Below, piece after piece: positions 1-6,629 of a stretch of 22,980 bases of DNA. This DNA is from a virus, in IMG/VR virus record IMGVR_UViG_3300030118_000773, positions 1 through 22,980 of that record; one strand, given 5' to 3'. Numbering within the stretch: position 1 is the stretch's first letter; every line of letters begins with the position of its first letter. The position numbers and the translations under genes are program-made. Under the pieces are notes generated by a model. It was given only the letters and a program-made list of their open reading frames with translations, was not told the DNA's origin and did no database searches.

Positions 1-346
1 CTGTGCCATCACCATCTTCTAATACAAAACCTTGTTGAATAGCATCATGTGCTTCATCTATGTGTTGTTTAACTACAGCTAATCTTACTTTTGTTCCTGA
101 TGCGTGTGTTGGGTCTGTTCCATGTTTAGAGTCTATGTCTCTAGTAATTGTAGCTGCAGCATGGTTAGTACCAGATGTCCACAATACTACCTCTCTGTTA
201 CTGTCGCTATCAGGGTCAATAACAAAATACGCAGGACTATCTATTCCTGGGTCATTTGCTAAGTTCATTGATGTGCCACCACTAGCTAATTGTGCAGCTA
301 ATGTGGTTTCAAAGGCGTTTACTATATTCGTTTCTCTGGCTACCAT
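1..346 (-). CDS. Tail fibre or tail-appendage protein, N-terminal part (3' truncated by window edge)
   Basis: An open frame starts at ATG 346-344 and runs off the window start, giving 115 residues (MVARETNIVNAFE...). The start is set by a good Shine-Dalgarno (GGAG, about 5 bases before the ATG), 40 bases after the preceding gene stops. The N-terminus is short, hydrophilic and probably beta-rich. Residues 66-89 (TITRDIDSKHGT...HASGTKVRL) look like the R-G-x-x-G-T-x-x-x-H-x-x-G-x-x-V beta motif often found at the base of phage tail appendages, and the next gene upstream carries a related motif. The helix that follows (VVKQHIDEAHDAI) would suit a trimerising stalk. Being last after the nozzle-like gene also fits a fibre. 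The receptor-binding end lies outside the window, so the name is an inference from position and the short motif. It could instead be a small baseplate-like or head-closure protein. Confidence 0.55.
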   Translation of the reverse strand, partial: MVARETNIVNAFETTLAAQLASGGTSMNLANDPGIDSPAYFVIDPDSDSNREVVLWTSGTNHAAATITRDIDSKHGTDPTHASGTKVRLAVVKQHIDEAHDAIQQGFVLEDGDGT

Positions 347-360
347 ATTTCTCCATTATA

Positions 361-380
361 CACTATTTGTTTAAACAGTG
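361..380 (-). other. Intergenic hairpin built on a TGTTTAAACA palindrome
   Basis: Between the stop of the 641-residue gene and the next start, the transcript can form an 8-bp stem (CACTGTTT paired with AAATAGTG, one G-U pair) with an AAAC loop. No U-tract follows, so it does not look like a full Rho-independent terminator. It may be an mRNA-processing or stability element. It contains the GTTTAAACAA motif repeated elsewhere in the window. Confidence 0.4.
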
Positions 381-386
381 TGTTTA

Positions 387-2312
387 TTATCCAAATCTCA
401 TTACTCCATATTTATTAACAGCGAAGACATCACCTGTAGTAACTTGACTAAAGGTTGTTTGTCTTGTACCTCTGACAGTTAGTATAGCATATTGAGTTAC
501 GCTGCCAATGTTTGGATTACTTATTATTGGGTAAGTAATATTTTCTACAACACCTCTTATAAGTTCTGCAGGGTCATACACTTCTAAAGTTACAGGCATT
601 CCTTCTTTTTCTTTTAAAGATTGATATATTGTTTCACCTAAATTTTTAACTTTAACTGGTTTTCTGTATGGTCTCTCTACTCTATCAGATATATTTACTG
701 GTATCTGTACAACTACAAGCTCTGGTCTTGCTAAAGCTCTAACTTGAAATGCTTTAAACTTTGGACTAGAACTAGATGTAGTGCTTTTTAATACAACTTT
801 TACAGCTATATATCTACCTACTCTTGATAGCTGTACATTTTCTTCACCAGTTCCACTTCTAATATCTGCTTCTAAATCCCATGAATCATCATTGCTATCA
901 TTAATAGCTTCATACTTGTTAGACAAATGTAACTCTACACTTTCACCACTACTTAATTCTTCTACTTCTGCTGTTGCTTCTACATATTGTTTATTTTCTG
1001 CTGTAAAAAAATCTGCAGGAGGTGCTATAAGATAACCTTCTTCTTCAAAATTAGATGATTGTTTAAACACGCCACTTGATGTAACAGTAAATAAAAATTT
1101 CTCATCTACTAATTTTATATTTTGTATAGTTGCACCTACACCTGCTTTGTAATATCTAGCAATACCACCTGTTGGTAAATAGTATCTCCATAAATAACTT
1201 GTACTACCAGATTCTTTTATGCCTGTATATACACTGTCTCTAGTTGTAAACAAAGCACTAGGTGAATTGTCTATATTATCTGCATCCCATTCTTTTATTA
1301 ATTGATTTCCAGACAATACATATAAATCATCTGCAACTGTCAAAGCAGCACGATATAATCTTCCTATAACTTTATTACCAGTTATTTGTACATCTTTTGT
1401 ACCATAAAAAATTATTCCCTGCGATTCAACAATGCAAGTTGGTTGTTCACCTGATATTTCTGTTTGACCTTTAGCAGTAAATGTTCCTGCTATATCTTTG
1501 ATTGAATATATTCTGCCATCAGTAGCAGTAGCTAGTACAACAGCACCAACATCAGCTACATCTGTAAATGTTTGACCTGATGGAAGTGTTATTATAGCAG
1601 AACCTACTGTAGTATTACCATCATAAGCGTGTATAGCGTTACCTATTGTGACTAAGAACTGTCCTTTAACTGAAAATATTTTATCGTAAGCTGCTGCAGA
1701 CATCTTCTGTGTTGATGTACCACCACTTGTTAATGTTTCTATCTCACCTGCAGAACCATTGTTAGCAGTTATATAAAGCAAATCTCCATGAGCTGCTAAT
1801 CCTTTTATCTGATAACCTGCAGTTAATCCTTCTGTAACTGTACTCCAGTTGTGTCCTCCATCATCAGACTTGTACAATGTTTCATCATCAGATACATATA
1901 CTCTTGTGCCAACCACTGCCATGTGACTTACAGCAGAAGATAACGCTTGTTTAGATTCAGTTGTGTGTAGTAATTGTACATTGTAACCTTTACCTAAATC
2001 AGAAGTAAAAACATCTACACATTCACTATCCCAAAATCTTGTTACATCTTGTGCTGTTCCATTTGCCCTGTGTGCAGTATCTAAGTTAGAGCCACCACTA
2101 AAATTATTTCTGGAAAATATTCTACCTAAGTTAGATGTAAAGTCTTCAGGATTTTGTTTTACATTAACTCCTTGTTCATTTACATCAGATGATTGTATAG
2201 TCATCTGTCTATCACCAGATATTGCAGCTCTATACAACTGGTTGTCTATACGAAAGTCATATCCTTTTCTTTGAGGATTAGATATTTCTGCTTGGGTAGT
2301 TAACCTTGGCAT
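387..2312 (-). CDS. Beta-propeller-like tail protein, candidate tail nozzle
   Basis: This is a 641-residue protein with short beta-strand-like repeats over most of its length (alternating hydrophobic residues with GNAIHAYDGN, DGRIYSIKD, DDLYVLSGNQ type turns). A perfect Asp-box, S-x-D-x-G-x-x-W, is visible at residues 149-156 (SDDGGHNW), a turn typical of sialidase-like propeller blades. The N-terminus (MPRLTTQAEIS...) is plain, with no signal peptide. The C-terminal 150 residues change to a mixed beta region (VQIPVNISDRVERPYRKP) that could dock onto neighbours. In T7-like phages the nozzle protein (gp12) has a propeller and follows the adaptor gene. Here it follows an adaptor-like gene by a TAATG stop/start overlap at 2312 and precedes a fibre-like gene, so the position matches. 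No sialidase catalytic set is evident, so a structural role is more likely than an enzymatic one. A receptor-binding or depolymerase-like propeller is the alternative. Confidence 0.5.
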   Translation of the reverse strand: MPRLTTQAEISNPQRKGYDFRIDNQLYRAAISGDRQMTIQSSDVNEQGVNVKQNPEDFTSNLGRIFSRNNFSGGSNLDTAHRANGTAQDVTRFWDSECVDVFTSDLGKGYNVQLLHTTESKQALSSAVSHMAVVGTRVYVSDDETLYKSDDGGHNWSTVTEGLTAGYQIKGLAAHGDLLYITANNGSAGEIETLTSGGTSTQKMSAAAYDKIFSVKGQFLVTIGNAIHAYDGNTTVGSAIITLPSGQTFTDVADVGAVVLATATDGRIYSIKDIAGTFTAKGQTEISGEQPTCIVESQGIIFYGTKDVQITGNKVIGRLYRAALTVADDLYVLSGNQLIKEWDADNIDNSPSALFTTRDSVYTGIKESGSTSYLWRYYLPTGGIARYYKAGVGATIQNIKLVDEKFLFTVTSSGVFKQSSNFEEEGYLIAPPADFFTAENKQYVEATAEVEELSSGESVELHLSNKYEAINDSNDDSWDLEADIRSGTGEENVQLSRVGRYIAVKVVLKSTTSSSSPKFKAFQVRALARPELVVVQIPVNISDRVERPYRKPVKVKNLGETIYQSLKEKEGMPVTLEVYDPAELIRGVVENITYPIISNPNIGSVTQYAILTVRGTRQTTFSQVTTGDVFAVNKYGVMRFG

Positions 2313-3322
2313 TATGCCTGTATTCCATATACCATTCCATCAACAGAAACTGCTTCAGGATATTTAGCTCTTAAATATTTTCTAGCTTGATTGATTAATA
2401 GTTGTTGATACTGTAGCAAAGAGTTTCTAATACTGTTAGCACTGTTAACTGGAAAACTAGATACTGATAACTGGTCTGTTATATAATCTGCTGTAGCAGC
2501 AGGTACATCTCTACCTGCCATCAACTGTGCAGCAACACCTGCCATAATAATAGGTTCGTATTCTGTTTCTAAACCAATAGTTGCTAGTGTGTCTGTCTCT
2601 GCAGTTGGTTCTATAAATTTCTTTTTAAAAGTTACATGTGCTGTATGCCCTGATGATATACCTGCAAACTGTATTGCATGTACAACAGATGGTCCTGTGG
2701 TATATGTTATTGTTCTTGATACTCCATCTGCATCTGTATATGTAAATGGGTTAGGTAATTCAACAAGTGACGAAGTTACAGGAGCAAAATTAACACCAGT
2801 GGTATCTGAACCTACACTAAAATCTGTGTACTGTGATATAGCACTAAGTATTGAAACTATATAGTTATGTGTTCCAGGACTATCGTAACTACCTATAAGT
2901 GTATATCCTGTTCCTGTTGTAAGTGATTGTGTTTCTACTGCAAACAGTGTAGGAAATAAATTATTTATCTGGTCTTTTACAGCATCAAATACAACTTGTC
3001 TAGGAAATGGAGGTGCAATTTTTATTACTGCTCCTTCTAAATGTTCTGCTGCATCTGTACCTCTAACACCTCTAACGACAACTACTGAATTGTTTACTGT
3101 ATCAAGAGACACACAACGCATAAGTTCTTTATCACACTCAATAATTGTTCCTGCATCCATAGCATCTTTTTCTTCTTGAGTTAATAACTCACCTGCAAAT
3201 GTAATTGTAGTTATAGAGTTGTTAACTCCTGCAGCTAATGTAGTGTAAGAATTTACATCATCCATAGGTTCAAGATATTCTCTATAAACTCTGTCTATTA
3301 ATCCTGATATGTTTGTACTCAT
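2312..3322 (-). CDS. Head-tail adaptor/connector-like protein
   Basis: This is a 336-residue protein. Residues 1-25 (MSTNISGLIDRVYREYLEP...) are helical, like N-termini of phage connector proteins. Residues 27-102 form a beta module ending in RGVRGTDAAEHLEGAVI (84-100), a motif common in phage tail-base proteins. The middle (about 140-240) is beta-rich. The C-terminus (about 245-336) is helical and has YQQLLINQARKYLRAKYPEA, of the kind seen in tail-tube-A-like adaptors. It starts in a TAATG overlap with the upstream 63-residue gene and ends in another with the 641-residue gene, so the three are probably translationally coupled. The order capsid - small genes - this - propeller protein - fibre supports a connector role between portal and nozzle. 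I do not recognise the exact family. A minor tail or baseplate-like protein is possible. Confidence 0.5.
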   Translation of the reverse strand: MSTNISGLIDRVYREYLEPMDDVNSYTTLAAGVNNSITTITFAGELLTQEEKDAMDAGTIIECDKELMRCVSLDTVNNSVVVVRGVRGTDAAEHLEGAVIKIAPPFPRQVVFDAVKDQINNLFPTLFAVETQSLTTGTGYTLIGSYDSPGTHNYIVSILSAISQYTDFSVGSDTTGVNFAPVTSSLVELPNPFTYTDADGVSRTITYTTGPSVVHAIQFAGISSGHTAHVTFKKKFIEPTAETDTLATIGLETEYEPIIMAGVAAQLMAGRDVPAATADYITDQLSVSSFPVNSANSIRNSLLQYQQLLINQARKYLRAKYPEAVSVDGMVYGIQA

Positions 3323-3513
3323 TATGCAGCACCTTCCTCTACTGATTCAGCAGCAAAGATTGCTTGTCCAAATGCAGCTATTCCAAATTGCCCATCATTT
3401 GCAGTATTGTTTGGGTCAACGATAGGTGCTGATGGTTCTATAGGTTCTTGTGGAGTAGCAATACTCTCTATTGCAAGAGTCCTACCTTCTTTTATCATTA
3501 AGAGCATACCCAT
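3322..3513 (-). CDS. Small hypothetical protein of the head-tail region (63 aa)
   Basis: A 63-residue gene with a strong Shine-Dalgarno (AGGAGA about 7 bases before the ATG at 3513-3511). It lies 9 bases after the decoration-like gene and overlaps the start of the adaptor-like gene by TAATG. The N-terminus is mildly hydrophobic (MGMLLMIKEGRT), the middle is Pro/Glu-rich (TPQEPIEPSAPIVDP), and the end is Ala/Gly-rich (GQFGIAAFGQAIFAAE). No known domain is visible. The good ribosome site and tight packing support a real gene, probably a minor virion or assembly protein. Confidence 0.6.
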   Translation of the reverse strand: MGMLLMIKEGRTLAIESIATPQEPIEPSAPIVDPNNTANDGQFGIAAFGQAIFAAESVEEGAA

Positions 3514-3522
3514 TTGTATCTC

Positions 3523-3855
3523 CTAACTATGTCTAAAGTGTAAAATTATTTTTCTGTCTGCTGCTTCTGTACCATTAGATGAAACTCTTAGATAACCATT
3601 ACTTGCAAAAGCCCAACCACTAGGGTCTACTCTTACAACATCACCTGCTGAAACTGTGTATTGTACTTCAGTTCCATCTGTTTCTTTAACATCAACCCAT
3701 GTGCTGTTGTCTAAAGAAAAATCAAATGTAATTGCTGTACCTGTCATAGCTGCAGGAAATTGTATACCACAAAGTAACATACCTTCGGCTTCAACGCCTA
3801 AAGAATCATTGTTATCTGCTGAAACATCTATTAAAGCTAATTTTGATTGTATCAT
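3523..3855 (-). CDS. Candidate head decoration protein (110 aa, beta-sandwich-like)
   Basis: This 110-residue protein is nearly all beta by pattern. Its core is a strand-turn series with F-P-A-A-M-T-G-T-A-I-T-F-D-F-S-L-D-N-S-T-W near residues 33-53 and a closing G-Y-L-R-V-S-S near 87-93. Small proteins with this 'fractional change in a measured value' fold pattern often lie just after the major capsid gene in phages, where some decorate the head surface. It starts at ATG 3855-3853 with AGGAA as ribosome site, 67 bases after the capsid stop, past a hairpin. The role is inferred from position and fold impression. It could also be a head-closure or tail-completion protein. Confidence 0.45.
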   Translation of the reverse strand: MIQSKLALIDVSADNNDSLGVEAEGMLLCGIQFPAAMTGTAITFDFSLDNSTWVDVKETDGTEVQYTVSAGDVVRVDPSGWAFASNGYLRVSSNGTEAADRKIILHFRHS

Positions 3856-3880
3856 ATTATTCCTAACTATAGCAGAACAA

Positions 3881-3904
3881 TGGGAGCAGGTGGAGCTACT
3901 CCCA
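3881..3904 (-). other. Hairpin downstream of the major capsid gene
   Basis: The transcript can form TGGGAG...CTCCCA (6 bp, 12-base loop), with an alternative tight inner hairpin GGAG-TAG-CTCC. It lies in the 67-base gap between the capsid stop and the next gene. No U-tract follows on the transcribed side, so it is not a classic terminator. It may be a partial terminator, a 3' stabiliser or a processing site that sets capsid mRNA level apart from the genes below it. Confidence 0.35.
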
Positions 3905-3922
3905 AAGTTCTACAATTATTTT

Positions 3923-5047
3923 TTAAGCTACTGCTTGAATCTTGCAATGGTATGAAGGAGGACCAAATTCAAATCCCATCTCCATATAGATTGCTTTACC
4001 AATTCTAGCGTTGGCATCTTGGTCTAAGTCACGAACAAACACAGTACCAAATCCTGGGATATTGGTGAATACTGGTTGTATGTAAGCTAGGTCTAAGATG
4101 AAAGCAGTTCCTGTTGGCATAATATCTGGGTCAATAACCATTAGTCCGATTGAACCAAATGGTGTAATGACTGTATCAATATCTATACCTGCAACATTTC
4201 TATCTCTAGGAATGATTGCTCCTGCTATATCAACTGTTCCTTTAACAAGTTCGTTGTTAAGGTCTAGTAATTGTTGTGGGCTAACACAGAGAACAGGTTG
4301 TTTCATTGGTGCATGGTTGTCATACATCCTCTTCAACGCACCTGAAATAGTTTTGAAACTGATTACTTGTGCTGTACCTGTTCCATCACCATCTGTGTCG
4401 TTGTAGTAGCAGTTACCACCTAGTGGGTTTACTGCTGCAGAGTTTGAGGCGTTTTTGTTTAATGTAATCCATACATCAAGACCATACATTTCTCTAGTTC
4501 CTGACCCTGGGGTAACATTAGCACCATCTGAGAAAGAACCATTGAATGCAAACCACTCAACTTCTCTTGCTACTTTTTCCATTGCTTTTTCGAGTTGCAA
4601 TGCAAACTCATCATTAATTGGGTTTCCACCAAATAATCCTTGTGCTGTACCTGCTGTTGTTGTTCCATCACCATCAGATTGATTTGTAATAGCTGCAGAT
4701 AAAGTAAATGGATTTTGGTTGCCTGTTGAAGCTAAAGCTGTGTATGTCATTTGAACACCTTTATGGAAAATCTGAGTTACATAGGTGTATGCAGCTCTGT
4801 CTCTTCCGAGATATTCTGTAGGTGCAGCACCTTCTTGACCTTTAGTAGGTTCAGAAGAAACTGTTGCATTATCTTCTACTTGGACTTGCCAGTATGTAGA
4901 GTTTAATACTTTACCACCATTCAAACCACCAACTGCTGAAAGCAATGGAGTTCTTTGACCACCAACTTTAAACAATTCACCAGTGAAGTTATTAATGTCT
5001 TGTGCGTAAATTGGGGTACTTGCGTTTAACCCTGTAATTTCTGCCAT
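3923..5047 (-). CDS. Major capsid protein
   Basis: A 374-residue protein that builds the head shell. Its length and composition fit an HK97-fold capsid protein. The N-terminal part (GGQRTPLLSAVGGLNGGK, residues 29-46) followed by a segment near residues 60-90 with E-P-T-K-G-Q-E-G-A-A-P-T resembles the SU10/DUF5309-type major head proteins, as I remember them. It has few charged residues in the core, a helix with E-K-A-M-E-K-V-A-R-E-V-E-W-F near 155-168 that would be the spine-like region, and a beta-rich C-terminus with G-F-E-F-G-P-P-S-Y-H. A very good ribosome site (AGGAGAAG, about 5 bases before the ATG) suggests high expression. It follows the scaffold-like gene by 53 bases, the standard order, under the promoter at 5723-5749. 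The family assignment is from memory of sequence pattern and was not searched. Confidence 0.8.
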   Translation of the reverse strand: MAEITGLNASTPIYAQDINNFTGELFKVGGQRTPLLSAVGGLNGGKVLNSTYWQVQVEDNATVSSEPTKGQEGAAPTEYLGRDRAAYTYVTQIFHKGVQMTYTALASTGNQNPFTLSAAITNQSDGDGTTTAGTAQGLFGGNPINDEFALQLEKAMEKVAREVEWFAFNGSFSDGANVTPGSGTREMYGLDVWITLNKNASNSAAVNPLGGNCYYNDTDGDGTGTAQVISFKTISGALKRMYDNHAPMKQPVLCVSPQQLLDLNNELVKGTVDIAGAIIPRDRNVAGIDIDTVITPFGSIGLMVIDPDIMPTGTAFILDLAYIQPVFTNIPGFGTVFVRDLDQDANARIGKAIYMEMGFEFGPPSYHCKIQAVA

Positions 5048-5102
5048 TTTCTTCTCCTATAAATTATTTACTGTTACTTTATTTGGAAGAAGATTTAAAC
5101 TT

Positions 5103-5549
5103 TTAGTTGCTATCTACTTCCATAGCATTGAGTTTTGCAGTTATAGATTGTCTGATTGTTCCTTTTTGCTCAACCTCACGAATCTGTGATACTACATCTT
5201 CATCATAAAGGTCTGCTACAGAACTTTGTTGTATATTCTCTAGGCGATTTTGACTTTGTTCTACCTGACTCTGTTTAACATTATCTTGTATTCTGTCTTG
5301 TTGCCCAAATTCAACTCCAAATTCTTCTGTTGCATATTGCTTAAGGTTATCGACTGTTAAGTCACCTTCAAACATCATATCAACTGCTTTTCCTACACCT
5401 TTTGAAGGGTCAAGACCTGCTTGTTTAAACACGCTTTGTCTTTCTTTTGCTTCAAATTCTGCGATTATACCTTCATAAGTTTCGAGTTTTTCTCTCATCT
5501 CTTTCCAGTTCTTATCGCTAGTGTCTGAGTTTATTTGCTCTTCTGCCAT
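5103..5549 (-). CDS. Scaffolding-like protein
   Basis: This acidic, helical protein of 148 residues is rich in Glu, Gln, Lys and Asp. A coiled-coil-like stretch runs over about residues 13-40 (K-N-W-K-E-M-R-E-K-L-E-T-Y-E) and a Gln/Asn/Glu-rich helix over about 85-110. The C-terminus is helical (V-S-Q-I-R-E-V-E-Q-K-G...S-I-T-A-K-L-N-A-M). This composition and the place directly before the major capsid gene are the usual signs of an internal head scaffold, which shapes the procapsid and is then lost. It is shorter than most podovirus scaffolds (often 200-300 residues). It is the first gene after the only clear promoter in the window, with an AAGGA ribosome site about 12 bases before its ATG. 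No protease motif was seen. Confidence 0.65.
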   Translation of the reverse strand: MAEEQINSDTSDKNWKEMREKLETYEGIIAEFEAKERQSVFKQAGLDPSKGVGKAVDMMFEGDLTVDNLKQYATEEFGVEFGQQDRIQDNVKQSQVEQSQNRLENIQQSSVADLYDEDVVSQIREVEQKGTIRQSITAKLNAMEVDSN

Positions 5550-5716
5550 TATTCTATTGTCCTTACTTCATACTTTTTTTTACAAGAGATGTACGAGTTA
5601 TCTCTGCCTATTTTTTTTACACTACTTATTTTTATTTGACAGGTCTTGTAAGTAGGCATCAAGACCGAATACAAAACGAAGGTCAAGTTTAACCCCCAGA
5701 CCTATCTACAGGGCTT
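5550..5716 (-). promoter_or_regulatory. Structured 5' leader of the scaffold-capsid transcript
   Basis: About 165 non-coding bases separate the predicted transcription start from the scaffold ATG. The leader holds several complementary segments: a perfect 7-bp stem (5642-5648 with 5660-5666), a 5-bp stem (5680-5684 with 5699-5703), a competing one (5683-5687 with 5714-5718), and a 6-bp stem (5585-5590 with 5600-5605). Two A8 runs on the RNA side occur near the end. No open frame of note was seen on either strand. It could regulate translation or stability, or encode a small RNA. No known riboswitch was recognised. Confidence 0.45.
5642..5666 (-). other. Perfect 7-bp hairpin in the capsid leader
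   Basis: GGTCTTG and CAAGACC flank an 11-base loop. The RNA is the same on either strand because the arms are inverted repeats. The bases after it on the transcript are CTG-UCAAAUAAAAAU-like, not a U-tract, so it is not a normal terminator. The same GGTC/GACC words recur at 5681 and 5699, allowing alternative pairings. Confidence 0.5.
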
Positions 5717-5722
5717 GAGTTT

Positions 5723-5749
5723 ATTATATCATATTTGAAAAGGATGCAA
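5723..5749 (-). promoter_or_regulatory. Extended -10 sigma70-type promoter for scaffold and capsid
   Basis: On the minus strand TGATATAAT is a perfect -10 hexamer (TATAAT, 5728-5723) with the extended-10 TGn just before it (5731-5729). A weak -35 (TTGCAT, 5749-5744) lies 15 bases upstream, shorter than ideal, but an extended -10 needs little from the -35. The predicted start is near 5716. It is placed after the stop of the 288-residue gene and before scaffold and capsid, the only gap over 200 bases in the window. It was judged from sequence alone. Confidence 0.65.
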
Positions 5750-5764
5750 GTTGTTTAAACAACT
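5749..5764. repeat. 16-bp perfect palindrome adjoining the promoter (operator candidate)
   Basis: AGTTGTTTAAACAACT is fully self-complementary. It overlaps the stop codon (TAG, 5765-5763) of the 288-residue gene and touches the -35 of the scaffold-capsid promoter, so a dimeric protein bound here could activate or block it. A second 16-bp palindrome with the same 12-bp core lies at 16358-16373. No U-tract follows, so a terminator is unlikely. Confidence 0.5.
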
Positions 5765-6629
5765 ATTGTTCTGTAAGACCAGTAACTTGTCCTTGTTGTG
5801 TTTGTCTTGCTCCTGCTACTGCAGAACTTTGTGATGCTTGTTGTCTAAGTATATTAGATATATTCGTAAGGTCTTCCATATCTCCTAGTTGTAATCCTTC
5901 AACAATATCTTGTACCTCTGGTATATCTCTGCCTTGTGCTAACGCTGCTTGTTGTATATTCTGAACTTGATTAAATGCTTCCCTAGCAGCTCCAGGGTCT
6001 ATTCCTTGTTGTCTTAATGCTTCAACTGCTTCTATAGATATTTCTGTACCTGCTAATAATGCTTGACCACCTATTTGTGCTCTAACAACATTTTGTGAAA
6101 CTATATCTTTTGCTGAAATAGTGCCTGATATAATACCTTCACCTACTTTAGGGTCAATAGCACTAGCAATTATTTCTGCATCAGTTAATGTTCTACCAAA
6201 ATTTCTTGAGTAAAATTCTTTTACTTCTGGTATTCCAGTTATTATGCTTGAATATACAGCATCAATCCTAGTTCCTAATTCATTAGGTGATACAACATTA
6301 TCTACTAATTGTTTTTTTCTTTCGTTAGTTAATACTACATCTGCATTGATACCTAACGCTTCAAACTTTCTTTTGTAACCATCTATTAATTGTGAGTATT
6401 CTGCTTCTGTATATTTTGTAGTAACACCATCTGGGTTTAAATTACCTGGATAAATATTTTGATAAGCATTAGAAGTTCTTACTGCAGTTATAGCTTGTTC
6501 AGGGTCATTACCTGAATCAACAAAAGCAGCTACATATATGTTTAACAATTCGTCTGGCAATAAATTACCAAATTTTTCTTTCGTTCTATTTTTTAGATTT
6601 TGTAATCCTGCTACTGTTATGTTTGCCAT
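5763..6629 (-). CDS. Predicted internal virion protein, helical (288 aa)
   Basis: A 288-residue protein with no recognised domain. It is almost wholly helical by pattern. A conserved-looking N-terminal half contains N-I-Y-V-A-A-F-V-D-S-G-N (30-41), and the C-terminal third is Gln/Ala/Glu-rich (N-Q-V-Q-N-I-Q-Q-A-A-L-A-Q, about 220-232), ending in a flexible G/Q/T tail. No signal peptide or membrane segment was seen. It begins in a TAATG overlap with the 608-residue gene and is the last gene before the leader and promoter at 5550-5763. Its place at the end of the block with lysozyme and giant proteins suggests a small partner of the ejection or internal-core proteins, perhaps comparable in role to the small core protein of T7-like phages. 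That role is inference. Confidence 0.6.
   Translation of the reverse strand: MANITVAGLQNLKNRTKEKFGNLLPDELLNIYVAAFVDSGNDPEQAITAVRTSNAYQNIYPGNLNPDGVTTKYTEAEYSQLIDGYKRKFEALGINADVVLTNERKKQLVDNVVSPNELGTRIDAVYSSIITGIPEVKEFYSRNFGRTLTDAEIIASAIDPKVGEGIISGTISAKDIVSQNVVRAQIGGQALLAGTEISIEAVEALRQQGIDPGAAREAFNQVQNIQQAALAQGRDIPEVQDIVEGLQLGDMEDLTNISNILRQQASQSSAVAGARQTQQGQVTGLTEQ

Noticed and set aside
355-360. TATAAT on the minus strand before the tail-appendage gene
   Set aside because: A start 6-7 bases downstream would cut off the Shine-Dalgarno and leave almost no leader, and no -35 lies at the right distance.
60-374. Open frames on the plus strand (for example 60-374, 7098-7622, 8046-8288, 20100-20366)
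   Set aside because: All lie opposite better minus-strand genes, are rich in Leu, Ser, Val or His, lack ribosome sites and look like antisense of the real codons.
3866-3874. TGCTATAGT, an extended -10-like word before the 110-residue gene
   Set aside because: Transcription would begin at or after the ribosome site, and the -35 region is poor.
5585-5605. Hairpin followed by T8 on the plus strand as a terminator
   Set aside because: The stem is only 6 bp and AT-rich, and no plus-strand gene exists for it to terminate. On the minus strand no U-tract follows.
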